From CAYFLR01 sp964343805 (GTDB lineage Bacteria > Bdellovibrionota_B > Oligoflexia > CAYFLR01): DNA of 64,000 nucleotides. The position numbers and the translations under genes were made by a program. Every line of letters starts with the position of its first letter. Position 1 is the first letter of the stretch. This document shows, piece after piece, positions 52,604 to 60,444 of the stretch. The notes below the pieces were generated by a model, which saw only the letters and a program-made list of their open reading frames with translations, ran no database searches and was not told the origin of the DNA. The stretch spans positions 1-64,000 of the forward strand of contig CAYFLR010000022.1 of the NCBI GenBank assembly GCA_964343805.1, written 5' to 3'.

Positions 52604-55600
52604 TTAACTGCAACCCATTGAGTTTCCACAATTTAAACATCTATAGCAGGAGCCATTACGAACAGTCGTATGGCCACAATCAGCACAGGGAGGGGCATCT
52701 CCCATCAGTGTATCATAGAGGCCTTGGCTTGCAGACTCACCAGTCTCTGCTTGAGCAATTTTACTCACAGCTTCAGCCACTGGTTGAGATTCTGGTTGGT
52801 TAACTTTAGGCTTCATTTCCATGGTCTGTTGAAAAAACCTTAATTCTTCTTGGCCAGGCTTTACATGAACAAAGTCGGTTCGACCAAGGTACTCCATCCC
52901 AAGGACTCGGAAGATAAAGTCAACAACAGAAGTGGCTGTTTTAATATTTTCGTGTTCCACCATGCCATGAGGCTCAAAACGGGTGAAGGTTAACACATCC
53001 ACAAACTCATCTAACGGAACCCCATGCTGAAGACCTTTGGAAACAGCAATAGCAAAACAGTTTAAGAGGGCACGGAATGAAGCTCCCTCTTTGTGCATAT
53101 CGAGGAAGATCTCCCCCAACTTACCATTACCGTACTCTCCCGTACGGAGATAAACCTTATGCCCACCGACTTTAGCTTCTACGGTAAAGCCATTTCGCTT
53201 TTTAGGTAAGCGGTGTCGCATAATATTCGGCTTCATTTTGAGCTGTTCCATACGATCTAAAACTTTTGTCATCAGCGTTTTTACATCGTCTCGTTCAAGC
53301 TGGCTGAGATCCATTTTAGAAACATCCATCATTTGGGCGGCTTCTTTTTCTTCTGTCTTGGAAGAAAGAGGCTGGCTCAACTTACAACCATCACGGTAAA
53401 GTGCCACCGCTTTGATTCCCATTTTCCAAGCCTTTAGATAGAGATCCTTAATATCTTCTACAGTGGCATCGTTAGGCAAGTTAACCGTTTTGGAAATAGC
53501 ACCGCTGATAAATGGTTGCACCGCAGCCATCATTTTTAGGTGACTGATAGGGCTTAAGAAGCGAGTTCCTTTATTGCCACAAGCATTAGCACAATCAAAA
53601 ACAGGGAGATGCTCTGTCTTTAGATGAGGTGCTCCCTCTAAAGACATGGTTCCGCAAAGAGCCTCTTCCGCTTCTTCGATTTGCACAGCAGAGAGTCCCA
53701 TGTGCTTCAATAAATTAAAACTGGGATTTTTTGCCATTTCTGGTGTCACACCCAATTTATCTAGCGTAGTTAATGAGAGAGCTCCCGTTTGAAAAACACC
53801 CTCAATATTAAACGCAGACTGACATGAGTTCTGCAGATTTTTAATATCTTGTGTAGTGAAGCCTCTTTTTACAAGCTCTGTTTTACTAATATGAGGCACT
53901 TTATCCAAGGATTGAGTTCCAATGGCATATTCAATAATTTCATCACTCTCTTTTTGGGAGTAACCGAGTTTTTTCAATGCCCGAGGAACAGAGCTATTTA
54001 CAATTTTAAAGTAACCGCCTCCGGCTAGTTTCTTAAATTTCACCAAGGCAAAATCGGGCTCGATTCCAGTGGTATCACAATCCATCAATAAACCAATGGT
54101 TCCTGTCGGTGCCAATACTGACACTTGAGCATTACGATAACCATAGAGTTTACCTAGTTTATGAGCATCGGCTAATCCGTCAATAGCTGCCTGCTTGAGA
54201 TAACTTGGAGCAGCAGAGGATATATCTTCAGCACATTCCAAATGACCTTTGATAACATTTAACATAGGTTCTTTATTTTCTTCATAACCACCAAAGGCTC
54301 CTCTAAAAGCAGCAACCTTGGAACTGGTTTTATAGGCTTCCCCTTGCATAATTGCAGTAATGGCAGCTGCAGTGGCCCGCCCCTCATCACTGTCATAAGG
54401 AATACCATCTACCATTAATAAAGCTCCTAGATTGGCATAGCCTAATCCTAAAGTTCGATAGTTATGGCTGTTAGCTGCGATTTGCTCTGTGGGATAGGAA
54501 GCCAGATCAACCACAATCTCTTGAGCAAGAACAAAAAGAGAACAGGCATGTTGGAAGCCCTCAATATCAAAATTACCCTCTTCATCCAAATATTTCATCA
54601 AGTTGATAGAGGCCAAATTACAGGCGGTATCATCTAAAAACATATACTCAGAACAGGGGTTAGAGGCGAATATTTTCTCTGTATTAGAGCAGGTATGCCA
54701 TTTGTTGATGGTTGAGTCATATTGTAAGCCTGGGTCAGCACACTTCCAGGCCGCTTTGCAAATTCGATCAAAAAGTTCACGAGCTTTGAACTTATCAGCC
54801 ACTTCTCCCGTGGTTCGGCAAGTAGTCTCCCAGTCACCATCCTTTTCCACCGCATTCATAAATTCATCGGTCACACGGACAGAGTTATTTGAATTTTGCC
54901 CACTGACAGTGCGATAGGCCTCTCCGTTAAAATCGGAAGGATAACCAGCATCGACCAAGGCTTGAACCTTGTTCTCTTCACTGGATTTCCATTCTACAAA
55001 ATCCATTATTTCAGGATGATCAGCATCCAAACAGACCATTTTAGCAGCCCGTCTTGTGGTACCACCTGATTTGGTAGCTCCAGCACCTCGGTCAAGAACG
55101 GTTAAAAAGCTCATCAGACCAGAGGAGCAACCCCCTCCTGAAAGCTTTTCATTTCCCCCTCGAATCTTAGAAAAGTTGGTTCCGGTTCCGGATCCAAATT
55201 TAAAAATGCGCGCCTCTTTCTTACACAGGTCAAAAATCGACATAAGATCATCTTCAACCCTTTGAATAAAGCAAGCGGAACATTGAGGGTGGGCATAACT
55301 ATTATCAGTCAATTTAATTTTGTCATCAACAGGATCCCAATAATAGTTTCCTCCTGATCCCTTGATGCCATACTCGTGATGAAGACCACAGTTAAACCAT
55401 ACAGGAGAATTAAAGGCTCCACGTTGAGTTAGGAGTAAATAAGTCATCTCGTTTTCAAAGCTCTCTGCATCTTCTGCAGTAGCAAAGTAACCATTCTCTT
55501 CCCCATAAGTTCGAATGGTGTGGGCGACTCGGTAAACTAACTGCTTAATAGAAATTTCATGACCCGTTTTAGGAACCCCCGCTTTCCTAAAATACTTGGA

Positions 55601-55864
55601 CACGGCAATATCAACTGCCAGCTGACTCCACCCCTCTGGCACTTCCAAGTTTTCCATGGCAAAAACCACTGTTCCATCAGGATTGGTGATTTTTGCAGAT
55701 CTATTTTGATACTTAACTTGTTCATAGACAGACTGATTTTCTGATGTATGAAAACGAGGTATGCTCATCCCCTTGATTCCTTCTAAGGGATTTTTCTTGG
55801 CATACTTCCGGTCCATCTTCTGACTGGCTTTGTTTCTCGATTGCTCTTTCGATAATTGTGGCAT
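52604..55864 (-). CDS. nrdJ: Adenosylcobalamin-dependent ribonucleotide reductase (class II)
   Basis: 1086 residues. Substrate and radical site blocks are present: W-F-N-C-G, F-K-F-G-S-G-T-G-T-N-F-S, N-P-C-S-E and P-T-G-T-I-G-L. The C-terminus is a zinc-ribbon-like, redox-active tail with C-A-D-C-G-H and C-Y-R-C-L-N-C. It reduces ribonucleotides to deoxyribonucleotides with or without oxygen, using coenzyme B12. GGAGG sits 6 bases upstream of the ATG. A region of about 110 residues after the main domain (V-D-V-L-T-F-T-R-F-E-P-H-G) is typical of this long NrdJ subtype. No other reductase gene is in the window. Confidence 0.96.
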   Translation of the reverse strand: MPQLSKEQSRNKASQKMDRKYAKKNPLEGIKGMSIPRFHTSENQSVYEQVKYQNRSAKITNPDGTVVFAMENLEVPEGWSQLAVDIAVSKYFRKAGVPKTGHEISIKQLVYRVAHTIRTYGEENGYFATAEDAESFENEMTYLLLTQRGAFNSPVWFNCGLHHEYGIKGSGGNYYWDPVDDKIKLTDNSYAHPQCSACFIQRVEDDLMSIFDLCKKEARIFKFGSGTGTNFSKIRGGNEKLSGGGCSSGLMSFLTVLDRGAGATKSGGTTRRAAKMVCLDADHPEIMDFVEWKSSEENKVQALVDAGYPSDFNGEAYRTVSGQNSNNSVRVTDEFMNAVEKDGDWETTCRTTGEVADKFKARELFDRICKAAWKCADPGLQYDSTINKWHTCSNTEKIFASNPCSEYMFLDDTACNLASINLMKYLDEEGNFDIEGFQHACSLFVLAQEIVVDLASYPTEQIAANSHNYRTLGLGYANLGALLMVDGIPYDSDEGRATAAAITAIMQGEAYKTSSKVAAFRGAFGGYEENKEPMLNVIKGHLECAEDISSAAPSYLKQAAIDGLADAHKLGKLYGYRNAQVSVLAPTGTIGLLMDCDTTGIEPDFALVKFKKLAGGGYFKIVNSSVPRALKKLGYSQKESDEIIEYAIGTQSLDKVPHISKTELVKRGFTTQDIKNLQNSCQSAFNIEGVFQTGALSLTTLDKLGVTPEMAKNPSFNLLKHMGLSAVQIEEAEEALCGTMSLEGAPHLKTEHLPVFDCANACGNKGTRFLSPISHLKMMAAVQPFISGAISKTVNLPNDATVEDIKDLYLKAWKMGIKAVALYRDGCKLSQPLSSKTEEKEAAQMMDVSKMDLSQLERDDVKTLMTKVLDRMEQLKMKPNIMRHRLPKKRNGFTVEAKVGGHKVYLRTGEYGNGKLGEIFLDMHKEGASFRALLNCFAIAVSKGLQHGVPLDEFVDVLTFTRFEPHGMVEHENIKTATSVVDFIFRVLGMEYLGRTDFVHVKPGQEELRFFQQTMEMKPKVNQPESQPVAEAVSKIAQAETGESASQGLYDTLMGDAPPCADCGHTTVRNGSCYRCLNCGNSMGCS

Positions 55865-56027
55865 TCATAACCTCCTGAATTAACCTACTACATGATCAGC
55901 TAGATCAGCACACAGATCCCCGCTCACCCACCCTGGTGCACGTTATCCGCTTATGCTGGATGTTCGTTCATTTGACTGTTTCTTATAACTAGTGGCCAAA
56001 AAAAAATCAATCTGTTTCCAAAACTAT
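55865..56027 (-). promoter_or_regulatory. Leader of nrdJ; no recognised riboswitch
   Basis: The region between nrdJ and the divergent barrel gene holds the nrdJ ribosome site (GGAGG, 55875-55871) and a short direct repeat GATCAGC at 55894-55900 and 55903-55909. I see no B12 box of a cobalamin riboswitch and no clear pair of NrdR boxes. No confident -10/-35 pair for nrdJ was identified. Confidence 0.3.
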
Positions 56028-56057
56028 TTGACACTCGATGCTGAAAGCGGCTGTAAT
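56028..56057 (+). promoter_or_regulatory. Candidate promoter of the small barrel gene
   Basis: TTGACA (56028-56033), an 18-base spacer and TGTAAT (56052-56057), 32 bases before the ATG at 56089. Perfect -35 and 5/6 -10. Confidence 0.5.
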
Positions 56058-56088
56058 AACTATAGAAAAATTTTAGGGATTTTAGACG

Positions 56089-56664
56089 ATGTCATTTAAA
56101 CCATTTTTTCTATTTTTTTTAATCCTCTGTGCCCCCCTCTCCTCTAGCTATGGGTACATTCTTCAAATTCTTGGAGGGGCCGGGTTACCTACCCAAGGCT
56201 ATTTACAGACCTCTATTCAAATAAGCAACATTGCTCTAACCCTTTCAGCAGACTACGGACCAACTTATCCTGCTACCTTCAAGTACTCTCCATCCCCCCC
56301 CATTAAAATAAAAGAAATGGTGATGGGAGGGGGCGCCCATATAGAGGTGTATCCCTTCAAGCGATTCCCTTCTTCTATCAATCATTTCAGCTTTTTCAAT
56401 CTGGGTGCTAGCTATTATTTACATAATATCCAGATTACCAACCTAAAAAACAAAACCACCACCATGGAAGGTTACATACACCCGGCCATATATTTTGTAT
56501 TAGGTGGAGGCGGCAATTTTATTTGGTCAGGCGGTCTAACGACCAAAGTAGGGATCAATCTCATGTATCATACCGCAGGAGACACTAATCCCCTGCTAGG
56601 TGAGAGGAAACACCCCTACCTCATGCCTTACTTGTACCTCTTGTTTGGATACACAATCCTATAG
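56089..56664 (+). CDS. Small exported beta-barrel-like protein
   Basis: 191 residues, signal peptide MSFKPFFLFFLILCAPLSSS. The mature part is Gly- and aromatic-rich alternating strands (H-P-A-I-Y-F-V-L-G-G-G-G-N-F-I-W) ending M-P-Y-L-Y-L-L-F-G-Y-T-I-L. Likely an eight-strand outer-membrane protein; family not recognised. It is divergent from nrdJ and has its own promoter, so it is probably a single-gene unit. Confidence 0.65.
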   Translation: MSFKPFFLFFLILCAPLSSSYGYILQILGGAGLPTQGYLQTSIQISNIALTLSADYGPTYPATFKYSPSPPIKIKEMVMGGGAHIEVYPFKRFPSSINHFSFFNLGASYYLHNIQITNLKNKTTTMEGYIHPAIYFVLGGGGNFIWSGGLTTKVGINLMYHTAGDTNPLLGERKHPYLMPYLYLLFGYTIL

Positions 56665-56754
56665 ATCTAGGATCTGTCAACATAACGAATCTCCTACTCA
56701 ATATGATGAGATAAGAATTAAGTAATGTTGAATAGGATTTTAATTATTGGGTAT

Positions 56755-56958
56755 TCAGTAGAGCTGTCGGCCGCAGTAGGTTGCAGTGACTTTTTTCTTT
56801 GTTTTCGAACACTCTGGACATGTTCGATCGCCAAATGACTTAAACGGTCTTTGACATATATTACAGGCTCGATTCTTCACACTAATCAACGGTAAACCTG
56901 CTAACTTACGGGTTTTGTTGATTTCAACTAAGTCCTTCATTTGCATATCGTGTCCCAT
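56755..56958 (-). CDS. Small zinc-ribbon protein
   Basis: 67 residues. Four cysteines in two pairs, C32-N-I-C35 and C47-P-E-C50, separated by Q-R-P-F-K-S-F-G-D-R-T, match the common small zinc-ribbon pattern R-x-C-x2-C-x3-F-x-S...R-x-C-x2-C. A basic N-terminal part (I-N-K-T-R-K-L-A-G-L-P) and a basic tail suggest nucleic-acid or ribosome contact. A consensus-like promoter lies 71 bases upstream of the ATG. The start could also be the ATG four codons later. Confidence 0.7.
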   Translation of the reverse strand: MGHDMQMKDLVEINKTRKLAGLPLISVKNRACNICQRPFKSFGDRTCPECSKTKKKVTATYCGRQLY

Positions 56959-57028
56959 CCGTTTATCCCGCTGTTTCTATTAACAAAACGCTGCCAAAAC
57001 CTTTGCTAGAGCAAAAATTGTGCGGGTA

Positions 57029-57057
57029 AATATCGCTTATTTTGCATTTGTTGTCAA
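57029..57057 (-). promoter_or_regulatory. Probable promoter of the zinc-ribbon gene
   Basis: On the minus strand, TTGACA (57057-57052), a 17-base spacer and GATATT (57034-57029). Perfect -35, 4/6 -10. Confidence 0.5.
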
Positions 57058-57184
57058 CCCGATTATCAAATCTTTTATAACCCCCGAAAAGGGGAGGTTA
57101 GAGCCACCAAGGTCCTTCCTTTGAAAGAATTACCTCAATATTTCTTCTAGTTACATCTGGGATAGAGGCATCCTAGGCTAGCAT

Positions 57185-57213
57185 TTGATCTATGACCGGA
57201 TTTTAATTATAAT
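57185..57213 (+). promoter_or_regulatory. Strong sigma-70-like promoter of the GYF-domain gene
   Basis: TTGATC (57185-57190), a 17-base spacer and a perfect TATAAT (57208-57213), 31 bases before the ATG. A CCCC-CGAAAA-GGGG hairpin (57081-57094) lies 100 bases upstream, of unknown role. Confidence 0.6.
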
Positions 57214-57243
57214 TGAAATAGACTTAGAACAAAGGGACTATCG

Positions 57244-58272
57244 ATGATTGAGTACTCAAAAGCTACCAGTTATAGGATTAACTTACCCGAAGAGGGGTTA
57301 TATTATAGTTATAGAGGGACCAAGGACCCAGTAGGTCCTGTCTCCTACGTTCAACTTAAAGAAAAGTTTCTAACTAGAGATATTCCACCCAACTCTTTCA
57401 TCTGGTATCACGGTCTTCAAAGTTGGGTTTCCCTCAAGGACTGTGATGGATTTAACACCCTCGCTCCCGCAGAGAAATTAGCACCCCCGAATGAAATAAA
57501 GGCAGATCAACTGCTGGTAATAACCGATGGCAACGAAGTTCCATTTACTCTAGCTAAAGCTATAGCCGCAGTGGAGGCCAAAGAGATTCTTCACTCTGAT
57601 GCGGTGTACTCTTCTAACACCAAAAAATGGACTCGTGCCGACGAGCATGAAGATCTCAAATCCACTTTTGAGAAGCTGAATGCCATCGTATTTGAGCCTC
57701 AAGTTGAACCAGTAGATCAAACAGAAATGGTCAATGACGAAGCGAAAGGGGACACACCAGAAGAGGATCCCACTCAATTAACGGCAAAACCCGAAATGGA
57801 AGCCGACTTATTTGGCGAAGTGACTCCAGCCGAAGCGGTGAGCAAAGAGCAAAATATAGAAGAGGAAATCGAAGAGGAAATGGAAGAGGAACCCACTCCC
57901 GCTCCTCCTGTCTTAGCAAAAAAAGAAGTTAATTTAGAAGAGGATCTCTTCGCCCCCATTACTCCTGTTGAAGAAGTGGTCACAGTTAAGCCTCCTGCAC
58001 CTGTAGAACCAAGGAAAACCACTCTTCCCGAAACAGAAGAGGAAGTTGAAGAAACCGCAGCTCCTGCTCTTTTACAGAAAGCTCCATCTGTTGATAAAAA
58101 GACAGCCCCAGTGAAAGGGTCTCTCTTTCGAACTCTTACACTGTGGTTAACCACCATTTTATTTCTATTAATCGCGGCACTCAGCAGCTCTATCTTACTC
58201 TTTAAGGTGGAGTTTTTATCCTTTATCGATCGCTCCCCAGTGATCCAATCCTTTTTACTCCTTTTCAAATAA
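57244..58272 (+). CDS. GYF_2-domain membrane-anchored protein
   Basis: 342 residues. Two GYF_2-like domains: residues about 18-68 (Y-Y-S-Y-R-G...G-P-V-S-Y...F-I-W-Y-H-G-L-Q-S-W) and a more diverged one at about 90-140 (ending T-K-K-W-T-R). Then about 140 residues of Pro/Glu linker containing two copies of an L-F-x-x-[IV]-T-P-x-E-x-V motif, and a single membrane helix near the C-terminus (T-L-W-L-T-T-I-L-F-L-L-I-A-A-L). GYF domains bind proline-rich peptides. No signal peptide, so the domains face the cytoplasm as a tail-anchored adaptor. The partner is unknown. Confidence 0.75.
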   Translation: MIEYSKATSYRINLPEEGLYYSYRGTKDPVGPVSYVQLKEKFLTRDIPPNSFIWYHGLQSWVSLKDCDGFNTLAPAEKLAPPNEIKADQLLVITDGNEVPFTLAKAIAAVEAKEILHSDAVYSSNTKKWTRADEHEDLKSTFEKLNAIVFEPQVEPVDQTEMVNDEAKGDTPEEDPTQLTAKPEMEADLFGEVTPAEAVSKEQNIEEEIEEEMEEEPTPAPPVLAKKEVNLEEDLFAPITPVEEVVTVKPPAPVEPRKTTLPETEEEVEETAAPALLQKAPSVDKKTAPVKGSLFRTLTLWLTTILFLLIAALSSSILLFKVEFLSFIDRSPVIQSFLLLFK

Positions 58273-58354
58273 CTCCCGATAAAACACCCAATTCTGTTTG
58301 TTTTAGCCTCAAGTTTGTGTTATTTAATCCTCAAAACATGAATAAGGAGACTTT

Positions 58355-59752
58355 ATGATCAGATTTTTCATCTCTTTAGTAGTATGGATAAGTGTCTGCG
58401 GATCCCTCTTTGCGGTTCAACCGAACAAGAAAAATTTACCCATAGGGCTAGCTCCTTTTGAAACTATTCCGAAACCACTAAAGGAAGCTCCTTCCACTCC
58501 TCCGCCGTATGGTCCTGTATATGCTCTTGGTGAATGGGAGGAAGCCTCATCGGTTATGACATTATGGCCAAATGCCAGTCTCATACAAGCCTTATCAGAT
58601 CATAATAAAGTGACTCTCTTAGCAGATCATCTGAAAGATAAAAATTGGTGGCAGAACTGGCTTTCCCAAAAAGCCATCGCCCAAAATAACATATCCTATT
58701 ATATAGTACGCACTAATAGTATGTGGGTCAGAGATTACGGTCCGTGGTTTGTGGTGGATGGAAAAGGTCAAATGGGCCTGGTGGACACCATCTATAATCG
58801 CCCCCGACCTTTAGATGACAAGGTTCCTCTTTTTATTTCCAGAACCCTAGATATTCCTTACTATCAATTAGGTTTGGTTCACACCGGGGGCAATTTTTAC
58901 CCCGATGGTCTATGGAATGGATTTTCTTCTACCTTGGTATACACCGAAAATGAGTCTAAGAGTAAAACAGAAGTGAATGAACTCATGCGCGATTATTTAG
59001 GAATTAGACGCTACACCACCAGTGAACTGGCTCCGCAATTGACCATCGAACACATCGATACATTTGCTAAACTAGTTGCACCGGATACACTGGTAGTTGC
59101 ACAATTCCAATCTCACGAATCGCCCTATTACGAAGACACTGAGGAATTAGTTACCAAATTAAAAGCACTAAAAAGTCCCTACCAAACACCCTACAAAATT
59201 TTCCGCATTCGCATGATTAAAAAGCATGTTTGGTACAGTGATTATCGAGCCTATATCAACTCATTTATCAGCAATCGAACTCTCTATATGCCTAGCTATG
59301 GAGATGATTGGGACGACTATGCTCAGTCAGTATTTGAGAAGGCTCTCCCAGGGTACAATGGGGTCAAGGTGGATGCGAAAAATACTTCATTGGGTGACTC
59401 GGTTCATTGCCGCACCAGGAATATCCATGAAGAAAACACTATCTTTATTTTCCCCCGAATTCCCTACATTGGTGGCAATGAAAAACGCCCCATCGAAATT
59501 ATAGCAGATATTATTCCTAGCCCTGGAGCAAAAATAATAGAAGCCCCTAAAGTTCACTGGCAGGTGAATGATTCTCGAGTGCATATGATGAAAATGAGTG
59601 CTTTAGGCGGTTTTCGCTACAAAACCATTTTACCTAGCCAGCTGCCTGGAAGTGAAATCTCATTATATATAGAAGTGGAAGACAGCCTTGGTATTAGAAA
59701 AATGGCCCCCATCGCCGCTCCAGCCATGACCATTGATTTTACGATCAAATAG
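58355..59752 (+). CDS. Secreted peptidylarginine deiminase-family (agmatine-deiminase fold) enzyme
   Basis: 465 residues, signal peptide ending near SLFA. Guanidine-modifying fold: substrate Asp in M-W-V-R-D-Y-G-P-W, H-T-G-G-N-F, catalytic His/Asp in I-E-H-I-D-T-F and catalytic Cys352 in S-V-H-C-R-T-R. H-C-R-T rather than the H-C-I-T of agmatine deiminase points to peptidylarginine deiminase, as in the Porphyromonas enzyme. The C-terminal 85 residues look like an Ig-type beta domain, also as in that enzyme. It would convert peptide arginine to citrulline outside the cytoplasm. AAGGAG precedes the ATG. All active residues are present, but the substrate is not proven. Confidence 0.88.
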   Translation: MIRFFISLVVWISVCGSLFAVQPNKKNLPIGLAPFETIPKPLKEAPSTPPPYGPVYALGEWEEASSVMTLWPNASLIQALSDHNKVTLLADHLKDKNWWQNWLSQKAIAQNNISYYIVRTNSMWVRDYGPWFVVDGKGQMGLVDTIYNRPRPLDDKVPLFISRTLDIPYYQLGLVHTGGNFYPDGLWNGFSSTLVYTENESKSKTEVNELMRDYLGIRRYTTSELAPQLTIEHIDTFAKLVAPDTLVVAQFQSHESPYYEDTEELVTKLKALKSPYQTPYKIFRIRMIKKHVWYSDYRAYINSFISNRTLYMPSYGDDWDDYAQSVFEKALPGYNGVKVDAKNTSLGDSVHCRTRNIHEENTIFIFPRIPYIGGNEKRPIEIIADIIPSPGAKIIEAPKVHWQVNDSRVHMMKMSALGGFRYKTILPSQLPGSEISLYIEVEDSLGIRKMAPIAAPAMTIDFTIK

Positions 59753-59759
59753 AAACCAG

Positions 59760-60443
59760 TTATTTACAGAAGGTATTATCAAATAAGGCTCCGGTAGAAA
59801 AGCTGCCATTCTTAATTTCTATTTCATCGCCCCCATTATCAGAAGAGAGAGTCACATTAAACTCTCCCGACATAAGTGACCCTTTTTCATAACCCTTTAA
59901 TGAAAGTGAACCCGATTTAAGTTGGTAGCTTTCCCCATCGTCAAAGGTTGCCTCTGCCTTGGTAATCTCCGCTCCTTCACCTGTGGCATTCGTACTAGAA
60001 AAACTAATTGTTAAGGTAATACGAAAACCATCCCCCGACAACACAACAGTTGCGGACTCCTTCCCCTCAGCTAAACCTTCACCTGCAGATAACATCACCG
60101 AAGTATTAAGAGCTTCATGGGCTTTATTTAAAAGATCTTTTGCACTCCCTGAGATGCTAAATCCACCAGATTTATCCTTACCGCCTGATTGGCCGTCACC
60201 TTCCTTATCCCCTTCTTCAGCTTTCTTTTGTTCCTCTTCTTTTTTCTTTTGCTCAGCAGCAGCATCTTGTTTGGCTTTCTTTTCGGCATCTGACTGCTCT
60301 TGATCTTTACTTTTTGCCTCTTCCTCTTCCTTGGCTTTGGCTCTTTTCTCCTCTTCTTCTGATCCTTCAGTCTTTAGACCAGGACCACAGGCAAGAGCTC
60401 CCATAAAAAAAATAGAAAGTATCAAAATAAATAATTTTTTCAT
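59760..60443 (-). CDS. Coiled-coil lipoprotein, third member of the local lipoprotein family
   Basis: 227 residues. Lipobox G-A-L-A-C, followed by a highly charged Glu/Lys/Ala segment of about 70 residues (coiled-coil-like, repeated EEQKKAEEG), a Gly/Ser linker and a beta domain ending L-M-S-G-E-F...I-E-I-K-N-G-S-F. That ending matches the lipoproteins at 9.9-11.2 kb. AGGAG precedes the ATG. It follows the PEGA-domain gene with 1 bp between. The charged arm may span the periplasm, which is inference. Confidence 0.78.
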   Translation of the reverse strand: MKKLFILILSIFFMGALACGPGLKTEGSEEEEKRAKAKEEEEAKSKDQEQSDAEKKAKQDAAAEQKKKEEEQKKAEEGDKEGDGQSGGKDKSGGFSISGSAKDLLNKAHEALNTSVMLSAGEGLAEGKESATVVLSGDGFRITLTISFSSTNATGEGAEITKAEATFDDGESYQLKSGSLSLKGYEKGSLMSGEFNVTLSSDNGGDEIEIKNGSFSTGALFDNTFCK

Positions 60444-60444
60444 T

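Noticed and set aside
55865..56088. Cobalamin riboswitch upstream of nrdJ
   Set aside because: I looked for the conserved B12 box and the GCCACTG core on the minus strand; only a loose GCCACTA is present without the rest.
57081..57094. CCCC-CGAAAA-GGGG hairpin as a terminator
   Set aside because: No T-tract follows on either strand; it may only be a chance or structural hairpin.
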